A stretch of DNA of 14,891 nucleotides from Rhodospirillales bacterium (GTDB taxonomy: Bacteria > Pseudomonadota > Alphaproteobacteria > Rhodospirillales > Casp-alpha2): positions 1-14,891 of the forward strand of contig JANQIJ010000192.1 of assembly GCA_028282185.1 (NCBI GenBank), in the 5' to 3' direction. The first letter of the stretch is position 1; the number at the start of each line of letters is the position of its first letter. Of this stretch, positions 6,415 through 13,055 are shown piece after piece. Made by a program: the position numbers and the translations under genes. Below the pieces are notes generated by a model. It saw only the letters and a program-made list of their open reading frames with translations. It was not told the origin of the DNA and searched no databases.

Positions 6415-7436
6415 GCGCTTTTCCGCACCAACGGCACGTCGTTCACCGCCGTGTCCGGGCGGTTGCCGGACAGCACCTGGAGGATCGCGGTCGCCGCCGA
6501 GCGTTCGATCTCGATGCGGGCCTGCTTCACGGCCGAGCCGATATGCGGCGTGAACAATGTCTTCTCCCTGCGGGCCAGAAGCCTGGGTGGGATGTCCCGG
6601 GGCCGGTCGGGGAGGGACCAGTCCTCCATTTCGAAGACATCCGCCGCGTAACCCGCCAGATGGCCGCTTTCCAGCGCTTGCGCCACCGCGTCCTCGTCCA
6701 CCACGGAGCCGCGCCCGGTGTTGATCAGGTAGCTGCCCGGTTTCATGCGGGCGAGGAAGGCCGCGTCCACCATGTGGCGGGTTTCGCGATTAAGCGGCAG
6801 GCAGACAATGACCACGCCCGCCGTCGCCGCGATGCGGGCCGGCGGCAGCTCCTGGGCGCCCAGATCCCGCGTAATCCGGGTCGACAGGGCCGCCCTGTCA
6901 TGGCAAAGCAGCGCCGCGCCGGAGCCGCGCAGCCGTTCCGCCACGGCCTGACCCAGACGTCCCATGCCGAGGATCCCCACATTGGCGCCGGAAAGCCCCG
7001 CGCCGTAGAGTTCCGGGCGCCAGCCCTTGAAGTCGCCCGACCGGACATGCGCGTCGCCCGCCATCACATGGCGCATGAGCCCGATGGCGAGACCGATGGT
7101 CAGTTCCGCCGTGGGGACGGTCAGAAGGTCGGGGACGATGGTCATCCAGATGCCGCGCTGGGTGCAGGCGTCTTGATCGAAACTGTCCGAGCCCTTGAGC
7201 GCGCAGGCCAGGATGCGCAAATCCGGCAGCCGGTCCAGAAACGCGCCGTCGGCGCTGTCGGTCATGAAGGCCATGAGCGCTTGAGCCTTCGGCGCGGCTT
7301 CGACGATGCGGTTCTGGTCCCAGGGCAGGGCAGGGTCGTCGTTCGCCCGCAAATCACATGCCGGGGTTAGCAGATCCCGGATCTCGTCATGGATCGGGTT
7401 GGTGACGGCCACTTGCGGTAGGGCAGGGTTGGTCAT
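6411..7436 (-). CDS. ptxD: NAD-dependent phosphite dehydrogenase
   Basis: The enzyme oxidises phosphite to phosphate with NAD+ in the cytoplasm. The 341-residue protein closely follows Pseudomonas stutzeri PtxD as I recall it: ACALKGSDSFDQDACTQRG, VPDLLTVPTAEL, GYAADVFEMEDW and TLFTPHIGSAV are near-identical blocks. Residues equivalent to the known catalytic set are present: M58, K81, R242, E271 and H298. The dinucleotide fold has GxGxxG at 157-162 and an acidic D180 at the end of the second strand, as expected for NAD preference. The VFEMEDW block separates it from ordinary D-2-hydroxyacid dehydrogenases. The start lies 7 nt after the ptxC stop, with AGGA just upstream. It is the last gene of ptxABCD. 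Confidence 0.93.
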   Translation of the reverse strand: MTNPALPQVAVTNPIHDEIRDLLTPACDLRANDDPALPWDQNRIVEAAPKAQALMAFMTDSADGAFLDRLPDLRILACALKGSDSFDQDACTQRGIWMTIVPDLLTVPTAELTIGLAIGLMRHVMAGDAHVRSGDFKGWRPELYGAGLSGANVGILGMGRLGQAVAERLRGSGAALLCHDRAALSTRITRDLGAQELPPARIAATAGVVIVCLPLNRETRHMVDAAFLARMKPGSYLINTGRGSVVDEDAVAQALESGHLAGYAADVFEMEDWSLPDRPRDIPPRLLARREKTLFTPHIGSAVKQARIEIERSAATAILQVLSGNRPDTAVNDVPLVRKSA

Positions 7437-7443
7437 GGTTGTC

Positions 7444-8244
7444 CTATTTCAGGTTCTTGCGCAGGGCCGCCCCGGTGCTGTCGACGATGGTCACCATCAG
7501 AAGCACGACGATCAGGATGGCCGAAACTTCCTCGTAGCGGAGGATGCGCAGGCTGGCCATCAATTCGAAACCGATGCCGCCGGCGCCGACCATGCCCATC
7601 ACCGTGGAGGCCCGGAAATTGTATTCCCAGCGGTAGATGGTGACGTCGGAAAACTGCGGCAGCACCTGCGGCAGCACGGCGTGCTGGATCACCTGGAACT
7701 TGCTGGCGCCGGCGGCGACGGCGGCTTCCACGGGTTTCGGGTCGACGTGTTCGATGGCTTCCGAGAAAAACTTGCCGACCATGCCGACGGAATGCAGGCC
7801 CAGGGCCAAGACGCCGGGCAGCGCGCCGAAGCCCACGGCGGCGACGAAGATGATGCCCATGATCAGTTCCGGGATCGAGCGCAGCAGGTTCAAAACGCCG
7901 CGGGTGATGCGATAGGTTACGGGCCCGGGCGTGGTGTTGCTGGCCGCCAGGAAGGCCAGCGGCAGGGACAGGGTCACCGCCAGCGCCGTGCCGGCGATGC
8001 TCATGGCCAGGGTATCGACCACCGGTTTCAACCAGGATTGCCATTCGGTGAAGTCCGGCGGGAACATTTCGGTCAACAGGATGCCGATCGCCGGCAGGCC
8101 TTCGGCCAGGCGCGGCAGGTCGAGCAAGCCGGTGAATCCGGCGGAGATCAGGATTGCGGCGAAAACGCCCGCGACCAAGAGGGCGGTCCGGCGCCAGGCG
8201 CTGCGCTCTTCCGCGAGCAGGGTTTCATAGGCGGGCTGGGTCAT
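7444..8244 (-). CDS. ptxC: Phosphite ABC transporter permease
   Basis: This is a PhnE-family inner-membrane permease, 266 residues. An N-terminal helix (about 19-40) is followed by a BPD_transp_1 domain with about five helices. The EAA loop that docks the ATPase is EAAVAAGASKFQVIQHAVLP near 173-192, and the family's GMVGAGGIGFEL lies at 217-228. On sequence alone it could serve phosphonates. Its position between the binding protein and ptxD points to phosphite. The ATG at 8244 lacks a clear ribosome site. It is 146 nt from ptxB, with a long hairpin in the gap, so its expression may be lower than that of ptxB. Confidence 0.9.
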   Translation of the reverse strand: MTQPAYETLLAEERSAWRRTALLVAGVFAAILISAGFTGLLDLPRLAEGLPAIGILLTEMFPPDFTEWQSWLKPVVDTLAMSIAGTALAVTLSLPLAFLAASNTTPGPVTYRITRGVLNLLRSIPELIMGIIFVAAVGFGALPGVLALGLHSVGMVGKFFSEAIEHVDPKPVEAAVAAGASKFQVIQHAVLPQVLPQFSDVTIYRWEYNFRASTVMGMVGAGGIGFELMASLRILRYEEVSAILIVVLLMVTIVDSTGAALRKNLK

Positions 8245-8328
8245 CGGTCTGGCGGATCCCTGTACCGTGCGGGCTTTGGGGCGGCTTGGTGCCTGAAGTC
8301 TGATGGTTCAATCCGGGGCGGGCGGCGC

Positions 8329-8354
8329 GAGGGGCCGGCGCATGCCGGCCTCTC
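8329..8354 (-). repeat. Intercistronic hairpin between ptxB and ptxC
   Basis: GAGGGGCCGGC (8329-8339) and GCCGGCCTCTC (8344-8354) form an 11-bp stem with one mismatch and a 4-nt loop. No T tract follows in either direction. Such stems after binding-protein genes often protect the upstream mRNA from 3' decay. That role is inferred here. Confidence 0.5.
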
Positions 8355-8390
8355 GGCCCATCCCGGCGGGGCGGGAACTTTGCCCTTGGG

Positions 8391-9236
8391 TTAGAGGCCC
8401 AATTCCTTTTGCAGGTTACGGACGACGTCGTAGTCCTTGTCCGAAATCGGCGCGAAGCCCTCGGCCTTGAACGGCTTCAGGACCGCCTTCTCCTCGATGT
8501 CGTAGAAGATGTTCTTGATCTTTTCCTTCAGCTTGGGGCTCAGGTTGGAACGCATGGTCCAGGGGTACTGCGGGAATGGGGCGGAAACCTGGAGCACCCG
8601 AACCTTGTCCATGGAGATGACACCGCGTTCGACCAGGCTTTCGAAGATCGGCTGGGACAGGCCGCCGGCGACGGCGGTGCCGCGCTGCACGGCGATGGCG
8701 ACGGCGTCATGGGCGCCCAGGAAGTGTTCCTTATAGTCCTTGCCTTCCTTCATGCCGGCGGCGCGGAAGATCGATTTCGGGATCAGGTGGCTCGAGGTCG
8801 AAGCCGTGTCACCATAGGCGACATCTTTTCCCTTGGCGGACTTCAGGTTGGTAATGCCCTTTTCGATGTTGCCGATGATCACCGAATGGTAGGTCGTGGC
8901 GCCGCCCTTCTTGCGCGCGGCGAAGGCTTCGATATCGCTTTTCGACTTCGCCAGCGTGTAGGACAGGGGGCCGAAATAGGCCAGGTCCAGGCGGCCGAAG
9001 CGCATGGCTTCGATCATCGACGAATAATCCGTCGTCACGACCAGCTTGATTTCCTTGCCGAGCTTGCTTTCCAGGTGTTTCTTCAGACCCTGGTTGTCCT
9101 TGATCACCGTGGCCGCGTTTTCATCGGGGAGCAAGGCGATGCGCAGGGTGTCCGGGTTCGGGTCCGCGGCCTGCGCGGCGCCGACGGTAAACAGGCCCAG
9201 GACAAGGGCACTGAAGAATTGGCGAATTTTCGTCAC
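8391..9236 (-). CDS. ptxB: Phosphite-binding periplasmic protein
   Basis: This is a PhnD-family solute-binding protein of 281 residues. The start is GTG 9236, because AAGGAG lies 7 nt upstream and the signal peptide begins there (basic TKIR, hydrophobic core, cleavage after AQA near 23). Family motifs follow: RIALLPDE (32-39), TTDYSSMIEAMRFGRLDLAYFGPLSY (68-93) and YGDTASTSSHLIP (141-153). The aromatic and STSS segments line the oxyanion pocket in known PtxB/PhnD structures. Sequence alone does not separate phosphite from phosphonate binding; the adjacent ptxD does. The ptxA gene ends 64 nt upstream. Confidence 0.9.
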   Translation of the reverse strand: MTKIRQFFSALVLGLFTVGAAQAADPNPDTLRIALLPDENAATVIKDNQGLKKHLESKLGKEIKLVVTTDYSSMIEAMRFGRLDLAYFGPLSYTLAKSKSDIEAFAARKKGGATTYHSVIIGNIEKGITNLKSAKGKDVAYGDTASTSSHLIPKSIFRAAGMKEGKDYKEHFLGAHDAVAIAVQRGTAVAGGLSQPIFESLVERGVISMDKVRVLQVSAPFPQYPWTMRSNLSPKLKEKIKNIFYDIEEKAVLKPFKAEGFAPISDKDYDVVRNLQKELGL

Positions 9237-9300
9237 GGTCAGTCTCCTTCGTTTGTCGGATGTGGTGGTATCTTTTCGGCGGGTTGGAAATCGGGGCTGG

Positions 9301-10113
9301 TCAGGCAATGGCTGTGGCCTCGGAACCCGCCGCGTCGTTGGCGGGGGGGGCGTCGGGCTTGGGCGCCGGCGCGTGGTCCGGGTCGGCGGTCCCGTAAATT
9401 TGCCGCAACACCGTTTCGTCCAGGGCTTCGCCGGCGCCGTCGAACACCACCCGCCCGGCGGAAATGCCGATTACGCGGTCGGCGAATTCACGGGCCAGTT
9501 CGACTTGGTGCAGGCTGACGATCACGGCGATGCCGTCGGCGCGGCAGATACGGTGCAGCAGGCCCAGCACCCGGCGCGAGGTCTCCGGGTCCAGGCTGGC
9601 GACCGGTTCGTCGGCCAGCATCAAGGTCGGATCCTGGGCCAATGCCCGGGCGATGCCGACCCGCTGTTGCTGACCGCCGCTCAACTGATCGGCGCGGCGC
9701 AGGGCCATGTCCAACAGGCCGACGCGCTCAAGACAGGCCAGCGCGTGTTCCTTTTCGGCCCGCGGCAGGGGCAGCATGGTGCGCCAGGCGGAATGGTAGC
9801 TCAGCCGCCCGGTCAGGGTGTTCTGCAGGGCCGACAGCCGGCCGATCAACTGGTGTTGCTGGAAAACCATGGCCGACTTGCGACGGTGCTCGCGTAACGT
9901 CTTGGCGTCCGCGACCTCGCCGATGCCGTCGACGACGATCCGGCCTTCCGTCGCCGTGACCAGGCCGTTGATGGCCCGCAGCAGGGTCGACTTGCCGGCC
10001 CCCGAGGGGCCCAGCAGGACGACGAATTCACCTTCGCCGATGGACAGGCTGGCCGGTTTCAGCGCTTCAACGCCCCCCGGATAGGTTACGGAAATACGGT
10101 CGAGTTCAAGCAT
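9301..10113 (-). CDS. ptxA: Phosphite ABC transporter ATP-binding protein
   Basis: This PhnC-family ATPase energises the transporter from the cytoplasmic side. Of 270 residues, Walker A is GPSGAGKS (35-42), the Q-loop Gln is near 85, the signature is LSGGQQQ (144-150), Walker B is LMLADEP (164-170) and the switch His is H202. All are intact. ATG 10113 is chosen because the conserved first strand starts there; the frame is open further upstream, with no family counterpart. A low-complexity Ala/Pro/Asp tail (about 243-270) extends beyond the usual PhnC end. It is first in the operon, behind a Pho-box-like promoter. Confidence 0.92.
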   Translation of the reverse strand: MLELDRISVTYPGGVEALKPASLSIGEGEFVVLLGPSGAGKSTLLRAINGLVTATEGRIVVDGIGEVADAKTLREHRRKSAMVFQQHQLIGRLSALQNTLTGRLSYHSAWRTMLPLPRAEKEHALACLERVGLLDMALRRADQLSGGQQQRVGIARALAQDPTLMLADEPVASLDPETSRRVLGLLHRICRADGIAVIVSLHQVELAREFADRVIGISAGRVVFDGAGEALDETVLRQIYGTADPDHAPAPKPDAPPANDAAGSEATAIA

Positions 10114-10185
10114 CGCCTGCCATCCGCGTTGTCTATGGGAATTCACCAGCGTCGGCACCGCTGTGTCGCGGGCTCGTCTTCGTTC

Positions 10186-10205
10186 GTTATCTGGCGTCAG
10201 ATAAC
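10186..10205. promoter_or_regulatory. Perfect palindrome overlapping the ptx -10 element
   Basis: GTTATCTG (10186-10193) and CAGATAAC (10198-10205) are exact inverted repeats around GCGT. This is a typical operator size for a dimeric regulator. The candidate -10 (TTATCT on the minus strand, 10204-10199) lies inside one arm, so a bound protein would block transcription of ptxABCD. Confidence 0.5.
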
Positions 10206-10232
10206 CCGCGCCTGATGACAGATGCGTGTCGG
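10199..10232 (-). promoter_or_regulatory. Pho-box-like promoter of the ptx operon
   Basis: On the minus strand CCGACAC-GCAT-CTGTCAT (10232-10215) resembles the PhoB site, two 7-bp CTGTCAT-type repeats 4 nt apart. One repeat is exact and the other matches 5 of 7. Ten nucleotides further lies TTATCT (10204-10199), the usual place for a -10 at PhoB-activated promoters. The predicted start near 10192 gives a leader of about 80 nt before ptxA. Confidence 0.5.
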
Positions 10233-10330
10233 CTTGATGGCGGCCCGATGATCGGTCTGTAAAAATTGCAAGATACGCACAGCCGGCGAGGTCTGTTCCG
10301 GATATCCGGCGCGGGCGCCGAAACGAGACG

Positions 10331-10362
10331 CGGCGGGAACCCGCTTTCTGGGATTCCCGCCG
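10331..10362. repeat. Long bulged extragenic palindrome
   Basis: CGGCGGGAACCC (10331-10342) pairs with GGGATTCCCGCCG (10350-10362), with a single bulged A and a 7-nt loop. Its style (GGGAAtCCC ... GGGttCCCGCC) recalls REP-like extragenic palindromes, but no second copy exists in the window to confirm that. Confidence 0.35.
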
Positions 10363-10375
10363 GCGCTTGGATCGG

Positions 10376-10408
10376 ACGAAACGAAGCGTTTCGTATGTTC
10401 GGTTTTTT
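10376..10408 (+). terminator. Weak terminator-like hairpin
   Basis: ACGAAACG (10376-10383) and CGTTTCGT (10387-10394) form an 8-bp stem around AAG. TTTTTT follows only after 8 further nucleotides. It faces the plus strand, where no gene precedes it, so its function is doubtful. Confidence 0.2.
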
Positions 10409-10499
10409 ATGGCCGCCCGAACGGCCTTGTTATGGTTCCGCGGTCGGGCCGCGGTTGCTTGGTCCCCGACGTTATCGCGCGGTCAGGGTTGACGATTGG

Positions 10500-11282
10500 T
10501 TAACGGCCCTGGCTAGGCGCCATTATCTGATCGGCCGTTTGGATGACCTTCGAATTTATTTCATAGGCCCGCATGGCTTGGACCATCTTGGCGATCTCTT
10601 CCACCGGATTCACGTTCGAGGTTTCGATGAAGCCCTGCAGAATGCTGCCGAACCCTTGCGTTCCGGGCACGCCCTGAAGACCGACGCCGGAGCCGTCCGT
10701 TTCCTGATAGAGATTGTCACCGATCGCGGTGAGCGCGCCTTCGTTGGGGAACCGGGTCAACAGCAATTGACCGATGTTCGCCGGTGCGTCGGCGCCCGGT
10801 GCCAGCGCCAGGATTTCGCCCGATTGGTTGACCGTGACCTCGACCGCGTCCGGCGGCACCAGGATACCGCCACCGACCAGCAGGCCGTCGTGCGTCACCA
10901 GGTTGCCGCCGGGATCGACCTGGAACCCGCCGGCGCGGGTATAGGCGATTTCGCCGTTGGCCAGGGTGACTTCGAAGTAACCGCGACCTTGGACAGCCAT
11001 GTCCAGGGCGTTGCCGGTTTGCGCCAAGCTGCCTTGTTCGTTGATCCGGTAGGCCGCCGCGACCTGGACGCCCATCCCCGATGCGATGCCTCCCGGAACG
11101 ACGCCGGACGCTCGGGAATGGATGTTATCGGGTCGTGATTTGTCCGAATAGATCAGGTCGTTGAACGATGCCCGGCGTTTTTGGTAAGCGGTTGTGTTCA
11201 TGTTCGCCATGTTGTTGGCGATCACGTCGACACGCGTTTGCTGTGCCACCATGCCGGTGGCGGCGATGAATAGCGGATTCAT
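10500..11282 (-). CDS. flgG: Flagellar distal rod protein FlgG
   Basis: FlgG forms the distal rod of the flagellar basal body. At 260 residues the protein matches FlgG, not FlgF, in length and motifs. These are the N-terminal rod motif ANNMANMNTTAYQ (22-34), the QGRGYFEV and YTRAGGFQVD segments (98-123), and the C-terminal SNVNPVEEIAKMVQAMRAYEINSKVIQTAD block (222-251). The terminal helices for coiled-coil assembly are intact. AAGGA lies 9 nt before ATG 11282. The gene stands alone: neither flgF nor flgA/flgH is adjacent, which is unusual. It may be a second, paralogous flgG, or the operon may have been split. Confidence 0.9.
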   Translation of the reverse strand: MNPLFIAATGMVAQQTRVDVIANNMANMNTTAYQKRRASFNDLIYSDKSRPDNIHSRASGVVPGGIASGMGVQVAAAYRINEQGSLAQTGNALDMAVQGRGYFEVTLANGEIAYTRAGGFQVDPGGNLVTHDGLLVGGGILVPPDAVEVTVNQSGEILALAPGADAPANIGQLLLTRFPNEGALTAIGDNLYQETDGSGVGLQGVPGTQGFGSILQGFIETSNVNPVEEIAKMVQAMRAYEINSKVIQTADQIMAPSQGR

Positions 11283-11305
11283 TTTTCCCGTTCCTTAGCT
11301 CATGT

Positions 11306-11348
11306 GCCCTTTCGGGCGTCCTTGCCGGGGTTGGCCCCGATCAAGGAC
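11306..11348 (-). other. Two hairpins in the flgG leader
   Basis: GCCC-TTTC-GGGC (11306-11317) is a tetraloop hairpin, GAAA in the minus-strand RNA. Next to it GTCCTTG (11318-11324) pairs with CAAGGAC (11342-11348), enclosing GGGG/CCCC. Together they fold almost the whole predicted 5' untranslated region of flgG. A role in stability or translation control is inference. Confidence 0.45.
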
Positions 11349-11362
11349 TTCGTGTTTCCCTT

Positions 11363-11377
11363 TCAACCGGCGTGCCA
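11363..11377 (-). promoter_or_regulatory. Sigma-54-like promoter for flgG
   Basis: On the minus strand TGGCACG (11377-11371), a 4-nt spacer CCGG and TTGA (11366-11363) match the sigma-54 -24/-12 pattern TGGCACG-N4-TTGC except for the last base. Hook and rod genes are often sigma-54 dependent in alphaproteobacteria. The start would be near 11352. Confidence 0.5.
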
Positions 11378-11443
11378 AGGGAAAAAATAATATAAATCAA
11401 ATAGTTATGTGGGCTCGTGTTGAAGATGACCGGCATATAACGC

Positions 11444-11510
11444 CGCCTTGGCGGCAAATTTTGCCGAGAATTCCCAAGGCGCGGACTTGCCATGGCGCCC
11501 CGGGGGCGCC
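11444..11510 (+). other. Tandem stem-loops upstream of the oxidoreductase
   Basis: CGCCTTGG (11444-11451) pairs with CCAAGGCG (11474-11481), enclosing a second perfect stem, CGGCAAA/TTTGCCG (11452-11466). Then GGCGCCCC-G-GGGGCGCC (11494-11510) forms an 8-bp stem. All lie in the putative leader of the gene at 11579. No T tract follows, so they are not simple terminators. Confidence 0.4.
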
Positions 11511-11578
11511 ACCTTCCGGGCACCGACTGCCGCCCCGGTGGTTGCTCGACATCTGATCCATCAAGGGAACCTCCGAGA

Positions 11579-12577
11579 ATGCGCGTTTTTTGGTACGACA
11601 GGGCCGGCGCCGCGGCCGAGGTGCTTCAGGCCGGCGATTGGCCGCAACCCGAACCGGATGCCGGCGAGGTCCGGGTCCGCCTGGCCTATTCCGCGATCAA
11701 TCCGACGGACGTGAAGCGCCGCGCCTCGGGTCGCGAACTGGGGCTGTTCAGCCCCATCGTGCCGAACAACGACGGATCGGGGGTCATCGACGCGGTCGGC
11801 GAAGGGATCAACCCGGCCCGCACCGGGCAGAAGGTCTGGGTGTTCGGGGCCCAACACGGCCGGCCCCACGGCACGGCGGCGGAATTCGTCGTTCTGCCGG
11901 CGCGCCAGGCGGTGCCGCTGCCGGGCGACGTCAGTCTCAGCGAAGGGGCCTGCGCCGGCGTGCCCGTGGTCACCGCCTACCATGCGCTGTTCGCCGACGG
12001 TGAAATCACCGGCCAGACGGTGCTGGTCACCGGTGGCGCCGGCCGGGTCGGCGCCTATGCGGTGCAGCTCGCCACCTGGGCCGGGGCGCGGGCGATCGCG
12101 ACCTGCGGTTCGGACGCCAACTGCCAGGAGGCCGTCGACCTGGGCGCCCAGGCGGCGCTTAATTATAAAGAGCCGGACCTTGCGGCCCGTATCCTCAATG
12201 CCGCCGGCGGCAAGGTCGACCGCATCGTCGAGGTCGCCTTCGGCGCCAACATCGCCATGGCGCCCGAAATCCTGAAGACCAATGGCACGATCGCCACCTA
12301 TGCCTCCGACGCCGTGCCCGAGCCCAGCTTCGCCTTCAACGCGCTGATGGCCAACAACATCAACATCCGCATGTTCACGATCTACGAACTCGACCCCCTG
12401 GTTCAGGACGAGGCGTTCCAGGAAGTCAGCCCGGTCCTGTCATCGGACACCCTGGTCCACCGGGTCGGCGAACGGTTCCCCTTCGACGACATGATCAAGG
12501 CCCATGAAGCGGTCGAGGCAGGCACCGTGCACGGCGTCGCCCAGGTTCTGGTCGCGCCGGACCTGGAACACCAGTAG
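11579..12577 (+). CDS. Zinc-independent MDR oxidoreductase (NADPH:quinone reductase type)
   Basis: This is a medium-chain dehydrogenase/reductase of 332 residues. A GroES-like N-terminal domain (about 1-130) is followed by a Rossmann domain with the nucleotide motif VLVTGGAGRVGAYAVQLA (148-165). Zinc-binding cysteines are absent, as in the zeta-crystallin/quinone oxidoreductase branch, which reduces quinones or activated alkenes with NADPH. Conserved family stretches include INPTDVKRR and PNNDGSGVIDAVGEG. The ATG at 11579 marks the family N-terminus; AAGGGA lies about 12 nt upstream. The frame is open further upstream without family similarity. The Rid-like gene follows 76 nt later on the same strand. 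The substrate is not known from sequence. Confidence 0.9.
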   Translation: MRVFWYDRAGAAAEVLQAGDWPQPEPDAGEVRVRLAYSAINPTDVKRRASGRELGLFSPIVPNNDGSGVIDAVGEGINPARTGQKVWVFGAQHGRPHGTAAEFVVLPARQAVPLPGDVSLSEGACAGVPVVTAYHALFADGEITGQTVLVTGGAGRVGAYAVQLATWAGARAIATCGSDANCQEAVDLGAQAALNYKEPDLAARILNAAGGKVDRIVEVAFGANIAMAPEILKTNGTIATYASDAVPEPSFAFNALMANNINIRMFTIYELDPLVQDEAFQEVSPVLSSDTLVHRVGERFPFDDMIKAHEAVEAGTVHGVAQVLVAPDLEHQ

Positions 12578-12653
12578 TCGCAAAACCTGAGAGCGCCGAA
12601 GGCGTTCGAAAGTGGCTTTGTGCGATATGAATGAAACTGAAGGAAGCCATCTC

Positions 12654-13040
12654 ATGGAAATGAAAAACCACCAACCTGCGACGGTGCACAAGCCGCTCTC
12701 GGCCTATGCGCTTGCCACTGAGGTCCGGGACGCGATCCGCTGGCTGCATATCTCCGGCCAGGTCGGCGCCGACGCGGATGGCACGCCGATCGAGGGGATC
12801 GACGGGCAGTTGGAAGCGATCTTTTTCAAGATCGGTGAGATCTTGAAAGAGGCCGAAATGTCCGTCAACAACCTAGTCAAAATCACCATCTTCCTGACCG
12901 ACGCCGGCGATGTGGCGGCGATGCGGGCCGCCCGCGACACCTTCATGGCCGGGCATCTTTGCGCCTCGACGCTGCTGATCGTATCGGGGCTGGCCAATCC
13001 GGCCTTCAAGGCCGAGGTCGAGGCCGTCGCCGCCGCCTGA
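12654..13040 (+). CDS. Rid-family (YjgF/YER057c/UK114) protein
   Basis: The 128-residue protein has the Rid fold pattern. LHISGQVGAD is at 31-40, then EAIFFKIGEILKEAEMSVNNLVKITIFLTD (54-83) and a C-terminal CASTLLIVSGLANPAFKAEVEAVA (103-126). True RidA enzymes are trimeric imine/enamine deaminases using an Arg (R105 in E. coli), aligned here at ARSCVEV versus CASTLLIV. This protein has Ala at that position, so it probably belongs to a Rid subgroup without classical deaminase activity. The ATG at 12654 has AAGGAAG 7 nt upstream; earlier in-frame starts lack one. It probably shares a transcript with the upstream oxidoreductase. Confidence 0.88.
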   Translation: MEMKNHQPATVHKPLSAYALATEVRDAIRWLHISGQVGADADGTPIEGIDGQLEAIFFKIGEILKEAEMSVNNLVKITIFLTDAGDVAAMRAARDTFMAGHLCASTLLIVSGLANPAFKAEVEAVAAA

Positions 13041-13055
13041 CCCCGGGCCTGTGCG

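Larger units (their letters stand above)
10114..10499. other. Intergenic region between ptxA and flgG
   Basis: This 386-nt stretch has no convincing gene. Nearest ptxA it holds a perfect 8-bp-arm palindrome and a Pho-box-like site (listed separately). Further right lie several palindromes: CCGGATATCCGG near 10294, a bulged stem at 10331-10362, an 8-bp stem at 10376-10394 with TTTTTT at 10403-10408, and a CCGCGG pair at 10438-10454. These probably include the 3' end signals of flgG, but none is a textbook terminator in that direction. Confidence 0.5.

Noticed and set aside
7306..8394. Long plus-strand frame opposite ptxC/ptxD
   Set aside because: It is a shadow of the minus-strand genes, rich in Gln, Gly, Asp and His. 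It shows no domain and overlaps two solid genes.
10376..10408. Hairpin plus T6 read as a strong terminator
   Set aside because: The T tract is 8 nt away from the stem and no plus-strand gene precedes it. It is kept only as a low-confidence feature.
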